A stretch of DNA of 64,000 nucleotides from Blautia hansenii. Its GTDB lineage: Bacteria; Bacillota; Clostridia; Lachnospirales; Lachnospiraceae. Of this stretch, positions 51,712 to 60,940 are shown in pieces (positions within the stretch are counted from its first letter, which is position 1; the number at the start of each line of letters is the position of its first letter). The notes beneath the pieces were generated by a model. It did no database searches. It was not told the DNA's origin and saw only the letters and a program-made list of their open reading frames with translations. The position numbers and the translations under genes were made by a program. The stretch is taken from contig NZ_JAAITA010000005.1 in the NCBI RefSeq assembly GCF_013304445.1, positions 93,897-157,896 of the forward strand, written 5' to 3'.

Positions 51712-51742
51712 GAAATCTTTCGAAACTGCATATATCACAAAG

Positions 51743-51793
51743 AAAAGCGCAGCCTGCATTTCACCAAACGGGTGATTTACAAACTGCGCTTTT
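51743..51793. terminator. Terminator downstream of the AlaX gene
   Basis: AAAAGCGCAG (51743-51752) pairs with CTGCGCTTTT (51784-51793), with an inner TCACC/GGGTGA hairpin. The A and T ends make it usable from both strands. It separates the AlaX gene from the kdp promoter. Confidence 0.75.
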
Positions 51794-51808
51794 CATACTA
51801 TTCCTGCT

Positions 51809-52993
51809 TCAGCCTTCTGTTTCTTCCAGAAATGCTCTGATTTTCTCTTCGTTTCCCTTCAAAGAGCCTTGTATCATAGGCGGTTTCCCGCCTCCTTTTC
51901 CGTGAAACGCTTCATTTAACGGTTTCCCAATCATGTGGATACTGCCTTCCCTCTGCCCCAGTACATACCGAAAGCCGCTTTCCTCTGTGCCGGCAAACAC
52001 ACCGCAGACACCTTCCGTCTTTTCCATTGCCTCATTCACAAAGTTCCGCATGGCAGCCGCGTCCATATCTTCCACAAAAAGTATCAGATTGGCCCCCGCA
52101 TGTTCTGCCAGTTTCTTTTCTTCCTCTTTTAAAGCGGCAGCCACTAACTTCTCCTGCAACTTTTTGTTCTTTTCCTTTAAAGCCGCAATCTCCTGCTCCA
52201 TCCTTTTTACTGCCTCAAAAACCTCCTCCTGCTTTGCAGAAAGGCGGTTGGAAATCTGTTTCACACTGGTTTCTTTCTGTCGGTAATCCAAAAGAGCCCG
52301 GAAACCGCAGTGCAAAGAAAGCCGCATACCTCCTTTATACCGTATGGCACCCGTAATCTTGATCATACCCACGCTTCCCGTGGTTTTTACATGAGGAGCA
52401 CAGCAGGCGCAGCTGTCATAGCCCGGAATCTGCACAATCCGCACCTGACCTTCTATCTCCATTTTACTGCGGTAAAAAATATCCTTCAGTTCCTCTCTGG
52501 AAGGTTCCAGCACCACAATGGGAACATCCTCTGCCACGGCCCGATTAGCCTCATACTCAATTTCCCGCAGCTCCTCTTCCGTCAAAGGGCCATTGTAATC
52601 CATAGTGACTTCTTCTTTTCCCAGATGAAATCCCACATTCTGGTATCCGAAACGTTTGTATACAATTCCGGATACAATGTGCTCTCCGGTATGCTCCTGC
52701 ATTTTGATAAACCGTTCCTGAAAATTTAGTTTTCCCTTTATCCATGCCCCCTCTGTCAGCGGCCCGTCTGTTTCGTGTACGAGAATTCCCTCTTTTTCCT
52801 GTACGTCTAAAACCTGCACGGTCTTCTCTCCCTCTGAAAGGATTCCCGTGTCTGCTGTCTGTCCTCCGCCCTCAGGAAAAAAGGCAGTTCCCGAAAGAAC
52901 TACCTCATATTTGTTTCCCTTTTGGGCGCAGGATAATACTTTTGCCTCAAATTCGGACAGATAACTGTCCTGATAATATAGTTTTTCTGTCAT
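51809..52993 (-). CDS. Alanyl-tRNA editing protein AlaX with DHHA1 domain
   Basis: A 394-residue free-standing homologue of the AlaRS editing half, expected to remove Ser or Gly from mischarged tRNA-Ala. The zinc-binding residues are visible in HTGEHIVSG (about 98-106) and CACCAPH (about 193-199). A coiled coil (about 255-300) and a C-terminal DHHA1-like domain (GKGGGKPPMIQG) follow, making this the long AlaX type. ATG at 52993 overlaps the homoserine dehydrogenase stop by four bases. Confidence 0.88.
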   Translation of the reverse strand: MTEKLYYQDSYLSEFEAKVLSCAQKGNKYEVVLSGTAFFPEGGGQTADTGILSEGEKTVQVLDVQEKEGILVHETDGPLTEGAWIKGKLNFQERFIKMQEHTGEHIVSGIVYKRFGYQNVGFHLGKEEVTMDYNGPLTEEELREIEYEANRAVAEDVPIVVLEPSREELKDIFYRSKMEIEGQVRIVQIPGYDSCACCAPHVKTTGSVGMIKITGAIRYKGGMRLSLHCGFRALLDYRQKETSVKQISNRLSAKQEEVFEAVKRMEQEIAALKEKNKKLQEKLVAAALKEEEKKLAEHAGANLILFVEDMDAAAMRNFVNEAMEKTEGVCGVFAGTEESGFRYVLGQREGSIHMIGKPLNEAFHGKGGGKPPMIQGSLKGNEEKIRAFLEETEG

Positions 52994-54288
52994 TCCTGCT
53001 CTCCATATACCCGGATAACGGAGGAAATCTTATGTACAGCCTCCATGCCCTCAATAATCAGCATAGCGTCATGGAAGTTTCCTTCTCTGACCTCTGAGGT
53101 TACGACAACGATTTCTGCGAAATCCTCTTTTCTGTGTTTCTGAATCATCTGTGCAATACTTACCTTATAATTTCCCAGTACGCTGGCAATGCCCGCCAGA
53201 ACCCCCGGCTTATCATCTACATGCAGCCTTAGGAAAAACCGGCTCTCTGTCTCTTCCTGTTTCTTAATTGGCAGCTCTTTATAGCAGGTGCAGCTGATTC
53301 TGCCTGTACACTGAAACAGAATATTTCTTACAATGTCAAAGACATCTCCCACAATGGCACTGGCCGTCGGCAGTTCTCCTGCCCCTCTTCCGTAAAACAT
53401 AGCGTCGTCCACCGCATCTCCATGGACAAAAACCGCATTAAAGGAATCGTTTACAGAAGCCAGCGGATGGCCTTCCGGCACCAGCATGGGCTGTACCTTA
53501 ACCTCGATTCCGTTCTCTGCATTTTTTGCCACACCAAGCAGCTTAATCACACAACCCAGTTCTTTTGCATACCGGATATCCTTGGAAGAAATATGGGTAA
53601 TGCCCTCTGTAGAAACATCTTCAAAGGTTACTCTGGAATTAAAGGCAATGGATGCCATAATAGCCACTTTCCGCCCTGCGTCATAACCCTGAATATCTGC
53701 TGTGGGGTCAGCCTCAGCATAGCCCAGTCTGGTAGCCAGAGCCAAGGCATCAGCAAACTCCATATGTTCCTGGGTCATTTTAGTGAGAATAAAATTGGTT
53801 GTTCCATTGACGATTCCCACAACCTCGGAAATATGATTTCCCGCCAAACACTGCTTCAAAGGACGAATGATGGGAATGCCGCCCGCCACAGATGCCTCAA
53901 ACAGGAAATCGCAGTGGTGCTCCGCAGCACAGTCCAAAAGTTCTCCTCCAAAAGAGGCCACTAAATCTTTATTGGCTGTCACCACATGTTTTCCCGCACG
54001 AAGAGCGGCTGTAATGTATTCCTTTGCCGGATGGATACCACCCATTACTTCAATGATAATGTCAATGGATTCATCCTCCAGAATTTCCTGCCAGCTGTCT
54101 GTCAGCAGTTCCGGCTCCTGCAGTTTTGCCGCTGCTTTTTTCAGATTTCTTACCAGAATCTTTTTAATGGCAACTGCCGCGCCGATTTTCTGTTCCATTT
54201 CCTCTTCCTGGCTTTTCAGAACCTTATAAACTCCGGTTCCCACAGTTCCCAAACCTAAAAGTGCTGCATGAATTATTTTTTTACTCAT
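52990..54288 (-). CDS. hom: Homoserine dehydrogenase
   Basis: Reduces aspartate semialdehyde to homoserine for threonine and methionine synthesis, 432 residues. NAD(P)-binding ALLGLGTVGTGVYKVL, catalytic region GYAEADPTADIQGYDAGRKVAIMA, and a C-terminal ACT domain (KPGVLAGIASVLGNYKVSIAQM) that usually mediates threonine feedback. ATG at 54288 overlaps the PHP gene by eight bases. Confidence 0.95.
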   Translation of the reverse strand: MSKKIIHAALLGLGTVGTGVYKVLKSQEEEMEQKIGAAVAIKKILVRNLKKAAAKLQEPELLTDSWQEILEDESIDIIIEVMGGIHPAKEYITAALRAGKHVVTANKDLVASFGGELLDCAAEHHCDFLFEASVAGGIPIIRPLKQCLAGNHISEVVGIVNGTTNFILTKMTQEHMEFADALALATRLGYAEADPTADIQGYDAGRKVAIMASIAFNSRVTFEDVSTEGITHISSKDIRYAKELGCVIKLLGVAKNAENGIEVKVQPMLVPEGHPLASVNDSFNAVFVHGDAVDDAMFYGRGAGELPTASAIVGDVFDIVRNILFQCTGRISCTCYKELPIKKQEETESRFFLRLHVDDKPGVLAGIASVLGNYKVSIAQMIQKHRKEDFAEIVVVTSEVREGNFHDAMLIIEGMEAVHKISSVIRVYGEQE

Positions 54289-55093
54289 TCTTTTCTTCCT
54301 TTTTTACATCTACTCTTTCCACAAATCCCTTTTTCAGTTTACTGTTGCGCTTAAAGGCCTTGCTCCAGCCTCCGATTTTATTGTATACCCAGAAGGAATG
54401 GGACAGAACCGCCTTGGCCTTCCCAATCTTTTCCTTGGTGGTATTGGTGTAAATGGTTCCGCCGCATTCCAGCTTTGTCCCCTTGATAATATGGGCAATC
54501 AAATCGGTTTCACAGGTAATGTCGTCCGGCACTTCCGTATAGGCCATACCTACACAGTCTGCCTTATGGGCATCACTGCCCCCGGTTCCCGGCAAATCAT
54601 ATTTCTCTGCAATTTCCTTTGCCTTGTCATTGACCTCCTGGGGTTCACAGGCATTGAAGGTTTCCATGAAATCAAATTCCTTTAAAATGTCAGGATTGCG
54701 CTTATATGCCTTGGCATTCATAAAGCTCATAAACTTCTCCCCACAGGGATGAGCCGGACCTAAAATGCCTCCGTAGTTGTGTACAATGGGAATCAGCATC
54801 TGTACCGGAATACCTCTCAGTTCCAAAAGACGCAGCTTAATATTCTCCGGCATAATGACCAGAATATGCCCTGCGTCCAGGGTGTCGTATTCAATGCCCT
54901 TTAAAACTACAAAGTCCTGATATTTCTGTCCTTTGATATGCTTTTTCCAGTACCGGTAGCCGCCGTAAGAATCGTGGTCTGTTACCAGCATTCCCCCGAA
55001 TCCCTGATTTTTCAGCAGCCGAATATATTCCTCAATGGGTACTTTTCCGTCTATGGAGCCCTCCTTTGTATGGCAATGCATGTCAATCTTCAT
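54281..55093 (-). CDS. PHP-domain metal-dependent phosphoesterase
   Basis: A 270-residue PHP-superfamily protein with the four histidine/aspartate clusters expected: KIDMHCHTKEGSIDG, VTDHDSYGGYRYW, NYGGILGPAHPCG and GTGGSDAHKAD. Such proteins hydrolyse phosphoesters or nucleotides with a multi-metal site; this subgroup has no assigned substrate. ATG at 55093 with GGAGA upstream. Confidence 0.86.
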   Translation of the reverse strand: MKIDMHCHTKEGSIDGKVPIEEYIRLLKNQGFGGMLVTDHDSYGGYRYWKKHIKGQKYQDFVVLKGIEYDTLDAGHILVIMPENIKLRLLELRGIPVQMLIPIVHNYGGILGPAHPCGEKFMSFMNAKAYKRNPDILKEFDFMETFNACEPQEVNDKAKEIAEKYDLPGTGGSDAHKADCVGMAYTEVPDDITCETDLIAHIIKGTKLECGGTIYTNTTKEKIGKAKAVLSHSFWVYNKIGGWSKAFKRNSKLKKGFVERVDVKKEEKNE

Positions 55094-55128
55094 GACAACA
55101 TCTCCTTTCCCGAACCTGGTTTCAGAAT

Positions 55129-55911
55129 CTACAGGCCGAATCGCTGTCTGATAGCCCCTATTTTTTCCTTTGGCACAATCAGATTAAATCCCTGGGGATT
55201 GACCACTGCACCTTTGGCTACAGGAATCAGTACCTTTTCCAGATTTTCAAAGGTTACTAAAAGTGCCTGAAATTTCTTTTCTTTATTAAACTTTCTGAAT
55301 TCCTCGGCATCCGTAAAAACAGGCTGGAAAATATCTCCGTTCTGGTTCTTCACATAGGGAACCTGAACCTTTTTATCTGCCTCCTCTTCGCCCTGCTTTT
55401 CCACTGCTACAAGATACTTGCTTTTGGCAAGGTTTGCGGCAACCTCTTCTTCCAGTTCCGGCAGATTTGCCTTTTCCTTGACGTCTCCGCCTCTTCGGAA
55501 TTCCTGCATAAAGTAAATTCCGGAAAGCTGTAGCTGAGGATTTAAAAGCGGTCGTTTCTCTTCCGGAAGAGCTGAAAAATCCGGTTTTTTTACGATATCC
55601 TCCAAATCTAATTCTGTCTTTTTCTCTTTTTCATGGTAGACAATACTATTGACACCCAGCGTATACAGGGCTGTATAAAAGCTGAGAAAGCTCTTATTTT
55701 CTACCTTAATGGCTGCGATGGGATTTTTGTTTTCTGCCAGAGGTTTTGCCGCTTCCTCCAAATCTTCCTTATTCTCAAAAATCCATACCTGGTCATTGAA
55801 ACTTTCCGGGTCACAGATAACAAACGGTTGTCTTGTGGCTCTGGAAAGAATGGTAAACACCTCCTGGCTGGTCTGTATTTTCTGAATCAGTTCTTTGTTT
55901 ACATTGTCCAT
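55129..55911 (-). CDS. SseB-family protein
   Basis: A 260-residue protein with an SseB-like N-terminal domain and a C-terminal SseB-type ending (VVNPQGFNLIVPKEKIGAIRQ). The middle segment contains FQPVFTDAEEFRKFNKE, typical of the family. No membrane segment. Function in non-pathogenic Bacillota is unknown; the Salmonella name refers to a different context and should not be read as a secretion role. Confidence 0.75.
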   Translation of the reverse strand: MDNVNKELIQKIQTSQEVFTILSRATRQPFVICDPESFNDQVWIFENKEDLEEAAKPLAENKNPIAAIKVENKSFLSFYTALYTLGVNSIVYHEKEKKTELDLEDIVKKPDFSALPEEKRPLLNPQLQLSGIYFMQEFRRGGDVKEKANLPELEEEVAANLAKSKYLVAVEKQGEEEADKKVQVPYVKNQNGDIFQPVFTDAEEFRKFNKEKKFQALLVTFENLEKVLIPVAKGAVVNPQGFNLIVPKEKIGAIRQRFGL

Positions 55912-55994
55912 TTCATTTTCTCCTGTTGTATTCTTTTCTATGTATAGTATACACCTGTTTTGTGTTTTTGTCCTCTCTTATTTCGCATGTCCCG

Positions 55995-56540
55995 CTATTT
56001 CTGCTGAAAAAACAGAATACTGAAAAAGGCCACCTCACCCTCACAGTAATAAGGAATTTTGCAGTATTCCGCCAGTGCGTCTACCTTGACACAAAAGGCA
56101 GAAAGACAGGATGCTCTCTTTTGAGGAAAAGGACAGTCTTTTCCCAGTTCCTTTGCACAGGGAGAACAAATCTGACAGGGACCTGCCATAGCCGGAAGAT
56201 ATTCCCCCACTTCCCCGGCCACACTCTCAATCAGACTCCAGGTCATCTGGTTATGTCGGCGTTTAATTTCCTTTGTTTCACTGTCATTCGTGATATCTTT
56301 CACCGGTGTAATAGTCTGTAGAACCAGAGCCCGCTCAAACGCCCTCGCCTTATCCCCCAACTCTTTTGCTTCTCCGCAAGCCGGAGGACAGGAATAATTG
56401 TTGTCATAATTTCCACAGTAATTCGTTTCACAATACATTCTGAAACGCTCGTCAAAATGAAGCGCCGCTGTATCGATTACCTGATAATTATCAAACCCCA
56501 GTTCCTTTGCTGTCTGTAGTAAAGTTTCCTCTAAACGCAT
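55995..56540 (-). CDS. DUF2284 cysteine-rich metal-binding protein
   Basis: A 181-residue protein with ten Cys, including CETNYCGNYDNNYSCPPACG and CQICSPCAKELGKDCPFP, the pattern of DUF2284 (predicted metal-binding). Full length. ATG at 56540. No function is established for the family; an iron-sulfur or zinc centre is likely. Confidence 0.8.
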   Translation of the reverse strand: MRLEETLLQTAKELGFDNYQVIDTAALHFDERFRMYCETNYCGNYDNNYSCPPACGEAKELGDKARAFERALVLQTITPVKDITNDSETKEIKRRHNQMTWSLIESVAGEVGEYLPAMAGPCQICSPCAKELGKDCPFPQKRASCLSAFCVKVDALAEYCKIPYYCEGEVAFFSILFFQQK

Positions 56541-56554
56541 TGAAAAACCTCCCT

Positions 56555-57445
56555 TTATTGTCCCATTTCCTTCGTATAAAATCCGTATTCTGCCTCTCCG
56601 TTTTCCCAGTATCCCTTTACCTGATACACATACCCCGCATCACAGGATATCACCGGATTTCCCGCCTGATTTTCCGTTACCTGTACGGTTTCTCCATCTG
56701 GAATTTCAGCCGTATCTTTCTCCTGTCTGGCTTTTTCCCACTCTTCCATTGACCATCGAAGGACTTCTGTTTTCTGCGGCGCCAGACTGAAAAGCAGTTC
56801 CATTTCTGTACCATTTTCCAGGGAAATCTCCGTCATATTGTCCCTTTGCAAAATATGGGCGGTGTCTGTTGCTATGGTTTCTTTTTCTCCGTTTTCCTTT
56901 TCATAAGTCCAGGTATACGCACCCATATCGGAAACAGCCGCCGTTACAATGGCCTCCGGCTGTTTATAGGAAACGTCCAGCATAGGAATCTGGCTGAAAT
57001 CTGCTGCCGGGAAAAATTCCTCCATATAGTGGCTATAAGACTCCACATACTTCTGATTTCCTTTTTCCTCTACCTGTATCTTCGTAATTCCGTTATACTG
57101 CGCCGGATAAGACTGAGCCATTACTCCGCTGCCCCATACAAGCACCACATCTCCGCTGTTCAGATCTTCCCCGGAAATTTTTTCTTCCTTCTGGCTATAC
57201 ACTCCGTCCTCTGGAAGAATTCCCAAAAACGGTGTTTCATTTGTCAAGTCTACAAACATAAAATCGCCCTGCTGATTTTCCAGATAGACTGCTTTCATGG
57301 CCTCTTCACTGTTCTGTTCCCGGCTCTCTTTCTTCGTTTTATCTTCCTTTTCAGAAAAAGCTTTTTTAATCCCAAAAGCGCCTCCCAGCACCAACACGGC
57401 CGTCAGCGCCACACCGGCATACACTGCTGCATTTCGTTTCTTCAT
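56555..57445 (-). CDS. Membrane-anchored extracellular protein of unknown function
   Basis: A 296-residue protein with one N-terminal helix (AAVYAGVALTAVLVLGGAFG) and an extracellular part without a recognised domain; a beta-rich segment with ENQQGDFMFVDLTNETPFLG near residue 60 and DCT-type turns later. ATG at 57445 lies behind AGGAGG; the longer frame from 57502 reads through that site. No lipobox. I do not recognise a family. Confidence 0.72.
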   Translation of the reverse strand: MKKRNAAVYAGVALTAVLVLGGAFGIKKAFSEKEDKTKKESREQNSEEAMKAVYLENQQGDFMFVDLTNETPFLGILPEDGVYSQKEEKISGEDLNSGDVVLVWGSGVMAQSYPAQYNGITKIQVEEKGNQKYVESYSHYMEEFFPAADFSQIPMLDVSYKQPEAIVTAAVSDMGAYTWTYEKENGEKETIATDTAHILQRDNMTEISLENGTEMELLFSLAPQKTEVLRWSMEEWEKARQEKDTAEIPDGETVQVTENQAGNPVISCDAGYVYQVKGYWENGEAEYGFYTKEMGQ

Positions 57446-57523
57446 AAGACCTCCTGTATCGGGGCTGTCCAAAATGAAACAACCCTCTGTTTTTCTCAGC
57501 ATACCACAAACACGAAGAAAAAG

Positions 57524-57570
57524 AAAGGGGAACGGTTAAAGCCCTTTTCCGGCTGTTTCCGTCCCCCTTT
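57524..57570 (-). terminator. Terminator of the GH3 gene
   Basis: Minus-strand stem AAAGGGGGACGG / CCGTTCCCCTTT (one bulge) followed by CTTTTTCTT, 45 bases past the GH3 stop. Confidence 0.7.
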
Positions 57571-57614
57571 TCTGCCCATTGTTTTCTGTCTTCAGAGATA
57601 CTTTTCATTGTATT

Positions 57615-58877
57615 TCAACCAGCATCCATACAAAGTTTTAAAGAAAGAATCCTTTTTAAAGATTCCTCAATCCGGCTTTCCGAAATTTCTCCACTTTGCA
57701 TAGTAGAAAGAACCGCTTCATAAGCCTCATGGAAGTCCACTGGCATCAGTAACATATCCGCACCTGCATTTATAGCTAAAACAGCAGCCTCCCCGGAAGT
57801 ATACTCCTGTGCAATAGCTCCCATATTCAGTGCATCTGTTATAACAAGTCCCTGATACCCCAAATCAGTTCTCAAAATATCTGTTATCATCTTCTTTGAT
57901 AAGGATGCAGGAACCGTATCACCGGTAATTCCCGGGCAGGAAATGTGAGCCACCATAATTACTTCCGCACCGGAACGAATCCCCTCTATAAAAGGAACTA
58001 ATTCATTTCCTTTCATCTCCTCCAAAGTGGCGTCTGTACTGGCATATCCTGTATGCGTATCTGCAGTCGTTGCTCCATGTCCCGGATAATGCTTCAATAC
58101 TCCAATCACTCCCGTATCTTTCATTCCTTTCAGTTCTGCCAGAGCCATATCGGACACCATATGACAGTCCGAACCAAAAGAACGATTTCCAATCACTGTA
58201 TTTTGTGGATTGCTCAAAACGTCTGCAACTGGAGCATTATCCATATTAAATCCTAAATCAGAAAGAAATGTTCCAAGCTTTGTTCCCAAATTGTAAGCTG
58301 CCTGAGTATCTCCGGTTCTTCCCAATTCACGCATATTGACAGAAGCATCGAATTGAAAGGCCGGATTTCTTCCAAACCTTGTGACGGTTCCTCCTTCTTC
58401 ATCCACGGACAAAAACAATGGAAGTCCAATCCGATTTCTGGAATATTGTTGAACATTTGCAGTCATCTGCTTCACCTGCTGCGGTGATTCAAAATTTTGA
58501 GCAAAATAAATAATCCCTCCAACTGGACAAGCTTCCAGTGCTGCTTTCGTACTTTCTCCTGCTGCCACAACCTGTCCTACTCCGGTCAGTGCTTCCGGCG
58601 TAATCATAAAAAGCTGCGCTACCTTTTCTTCTGCAGACATATTACGAATTTTTGCTTCCACTTCCTGTTCCAGCAATTCCTCTTTTGTTGGTTCTCTTTT
58701 TACGGGTTCCTCTTTTTCAGACTTCGAAGTAACTGGTTTTGAATCTTTTTCTGCTTCTATTTTTCTTTCAGATGCTTGCTTTTTCTCTTTTTCTGTATGA
58801 TACAGGCTCCACGACCGCCAAATTACACAGCTCCCCAGCAGTAATACAAAAAGGACTAAAATTTTTTTCTTATTCAT
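57615..58877 (-). CDS. Membrane-anchored glycoside hydrolase family 3, beta-N-acetylhexosaminidase-like (NagZ type)
   Basis: A 420-residue enzyme with an N-terminal membrane helix (about 5-22), charged linker and a GH3 catalytic domain from about residue 85. It has the NagZ-type acid/base loop KHYPGHGATTADTH and the nucleophile region LVITDALNMGAI; SVDEEGGTVTRFG is also typical. It should release N-acetylglucosamine from cell-wall fragments or glycans outside the cell. ATG at 58877 overlaps the preceding gene's stop; a GTG at 58904 is the alternative start. Confidence 0.88.
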   Translation of the reverse strand: MNKKKILVLFVLLLGSCVIWRSWSLYHTEKEKKQASERKIEAEKDSKPVTSKSEKEEPVKREPTKEELLEQEVEAKIRNMSAEEKVAQLFMITPEALTGVGQVVAAGESTKAALEACPVGGIIYFAQNFESPQQVKQMTANVQQYSRNRIGLPLFLSVDEEGGTVTRFGRNPAFQFDASVNMRELGRTGDTQAAYNLGTKLGTFLSDLGFNMDNAPVADVLSNPQNTVIGNRSFGSDCHMVSDMALAELKGMKDTGVIGVLKHYPGHGATTADTHTGYASTDATLEEMKGNELVPFIEGIRSGAEVIMVAHISCPGITGDTVPASLSKKMITDILRTDLGYQGLVITDALNMGAIAQEYTSGEAAVLAINAGADMLLMPVDFHEAYEAVLSTMQSGEISESRIEESLKRILSLKLCMDAG

Positions 58878-60234
58878 ATTCAACAATGTACCCCACTTTT
58901 CCACTTAACAAATCCGGATACATTCCAGCCAGATTTGCTGAGGAGTCATTCAAGTACCAGCTTCCGGATACGCAGAATAAATTCATCACATCTTCTTCAA
59001 TGGTACCTGTAGCCTCAGAACCCACATCTACGAAACTGGGCTCTCCATTGTACCAGTAAAGCTGTGCCCAGGAATCACTTGTATTCAAACCGGATTCTAT
59101 AAATTGATTTTCCTGATTCACCCAATAATATGTCGTATCTGACGCTGTCCGTTTTCCTCCCAGATAAAAATGAATATCGGTATAGCCACCTGCATTCAGC
59201 AAATTCTTAATATGTTCATATTCTTCCTCTGAATTAATTCGCACCAGATATCCTCCAGCATCCATACTTTTTTGACATGCCTCTTCCCAGGTACAGTCTT
59301 CTATCACAAAGCCATACTCATGAATTCCCACATCATCTTTCATGGGCTCTATTTGAATAATCGTTTCCGGATACAATTGAACTTCACCGTTTTCTCTCCA
59401 AATTCTACATTCCAACAACATTTTTCTATTTGTATAATCACCGCCCTCAAAAATATGGGTATCTTCTACCTTTACACCATCTATATTCCTTACTACAACT
59501 GCTTTTCCAGCATCTCGGTCTTCCAGATAAATATTCAAAGGAGTTTCAAATGTAAACTTGCTGCTCCCTTCCTCTTCTAACAGGCAGCCTTCTATCTGAA
59601 CATAAGAAGCATTATATGCATCCAAATCCACTTCTGACATATCAACAACCTCTTCCGTTTTCTCTTCTGTCTGCCCTATTGGCTCTTCTGGCTCAGGATA
59701 ACTTTCCACATATACATCAGACTGCGGTTCTACAGAATCCGAATCATTTTTCCCACAGGATTTTACAATAAATATAAGGGCTACCAGAAGTAAGAGAAGC
59801 ACTGCGCCTCCTGCAACTAAAAATGGATTGAAAGAAATGGTAACTTTATTTGAGGAAGAATTTTCTTTTGCAGGTTCTTGAAAGTTTCTGTTAATATCTC
59901 CGAAACTGTTTCCATATACATCTTCCTTTTCCTGTTCTTTCTCTGCCTCAATTTGAACGTCAGGAATCTGTCCCTCTTCCGGCTTTTCCGCCTCAATTTT
60001 CGTTTCGGTTTCTTCTGCCTTACTTTCTTTCCCGTATTCCTCAAACATTCTGGTAGGATCCAAAACTGGTTGAATGTTTTTGTCTGAATTCTCTTTCATC
60101 CGATTTTTCTTTTTATGTTTTTTTTCCGGTTGTAAGGAAACAGCCTGTTTTGTCTCCGTATCAATTAATGGAAGATTACAAGAAGGACATATTTTTATTC
60201 CTTCATATTCTTTTCCGCATAATGGACACTTCAT
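58870..60234 (-). CDS. Zinc-ribbon membrane protein with extracellular C-type-lectin-like domain
   Basis: A 454-residue protein in three parts. A cytoplasmic zinc ribbon at the N-terminus (CPLCGKEYEGIKICPSCN), a Glu/Lys-rich linker and one membrane helix (about 139-160); an extracellular beta domain; and at about 320-454 a C-type-lectin fold (CTWEEACQKSMDAGGYLVRI, NSEEEYEHIKNLL, YYWVNQENQF, LFCVSGSWYLND). The fold can bind glycans or proteins, but the calcium-site motif is not obvious. ATG at 60234 behind GGAGG. It overlaps the GH3 gene, so the two may act together at the surface. Confidence 0.8.
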   Translation of the reverse strand: MKCPLCGKEYEGIKICPSCNLPLIDTETKQAVSLQPEKKHKKKNRMKENSDKNIQPVLDPTRMFEEYGKESKAEETETKIEAEKPEEGQIPDVQIEAEKEQEKEDVYGNSFGDINRNFQEPAKENSSSNKVTISFNPFLVAGGAVLLLLLVALIFIVKSCGKNDSDSVEPQSDVYVESYPEPEEPIGQTEEKTEEVVDMSEVDLDAYNASYVQIEGCLLEEEGSSKFTFETPLNIYLEDRDAGKAVVVRNIDGVKVEDTHIFEGGDYTNRKMLLECRIWRENGEVQLYPETIIQIEPMKDDVGIHEYGFVIEDCTWEEACQKSMDAGGYLVRINSEEEYEHIKNLLNAGGYTDIHFYLGGKRTASDTTYYWVNQENQFIESGLNTSDSWAQLYWYNGEPSFVDVGSEATGTIEEDVMNLFCVSGSWYLNDSSANLAGMYPDLLSGKVGYIVEYE

Positions 60235-60267
60235 CGTTTTATATTCCTCCCTTTTTCTTTCGTTTTT

Positions 60268-60939
60268 TTAAATAAGCCGATAATTTCTTTCCACGGCCAG
60301 AGCATACAACGTCTCTGCACTGGTGTTAATTCCCTCTTCATCTCCCATAGATACCGCCCGTTCCAGAGAATCTAATTCTTTAAACACTCGCTGCTCTATT
60401 TCTTTTGCAGCAGATGAAGATTTTACCGGACTGCATCGAAGGACATCATATACCTTTTCTATTTTTTTCAATAAAACCCTGTCTCCGACTTTCTCCATAA
60501 TGCTCCTCATTCTTACAGAAGCTGTTTTTACATAACAAAGGTCCTTACTATGACGCTCTATAGCCGTTTCGGTCTGTTCATTTGCAATCATATTGGATAT
60601 CAAAACAAACAGATACACTGCCAAAATAAGCACCTGTACAATCAATGCTCCTTTTATCCCTTTGGGAGCTATAAGAATAAAAAGGATACCAACAACCAGT
60701 TCTATCCCAAAATAAGTCGCAGAAATCCACCCTAACACAGCACTAAAAGTTCCCGTTTCTCTCCCTTTTCTTACAAAAAACGGAGTAGCCAGCAGAAACA
60801 AATACGCAAAGTGAATAAAAAAGTAAGAAATCCAAACAGATGCCGGACGATTGATTCCGCCAAGGGTATAAAAAATAAGATTAAATACGACCAAAAAAAT
60901 CAAATATAGAATCGACCACATGGTATTTTTTCTTTTCAT
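60268..60939 (-). CDS. Multi-helix membrane protein with cytoplasmic helical tail
   Basis: A 223-residue protein with four hydrophobic segments in the first 120 residues and a soluble, helix-rich C-terminal part (SVRMRSIMEKVGDRVLLKKI and beyond). No known domain. ATG at 60939 (AGAGG about ten bases upstream) sits two bases before the SPFH gene's stop, so it is translationally linked to it. Role unknown. Confidence 0.7.
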   Translation of the reverse strand: MKRKNTMWSILYLIFLVVFNLIFYTLGGINRPASVWISYFFIHFAYLFLLATPFFVRKGRETGTFSAVLGWISATYFGIELVVGILFILIAPKGIKGALIVQVLILAVYLFVLISNMIANEQTETAIERHSKDLCYVKTASVRMRSIMEKVGDRVLLKKIEKVYDVLRCSPVKSSSAAKEIEQRVFKELDSLERAVSMGDEEGINTSAETLYALAVERNYRLI

Positions 60940-60940
60940 A

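Noticed and set aside
55129..55911. Type III secretion link suggested by the SseB name
   Set aside because: No secretion genes are near, and the SseB-like family in Bacillota is unrelated to Salmonella secretion in context.
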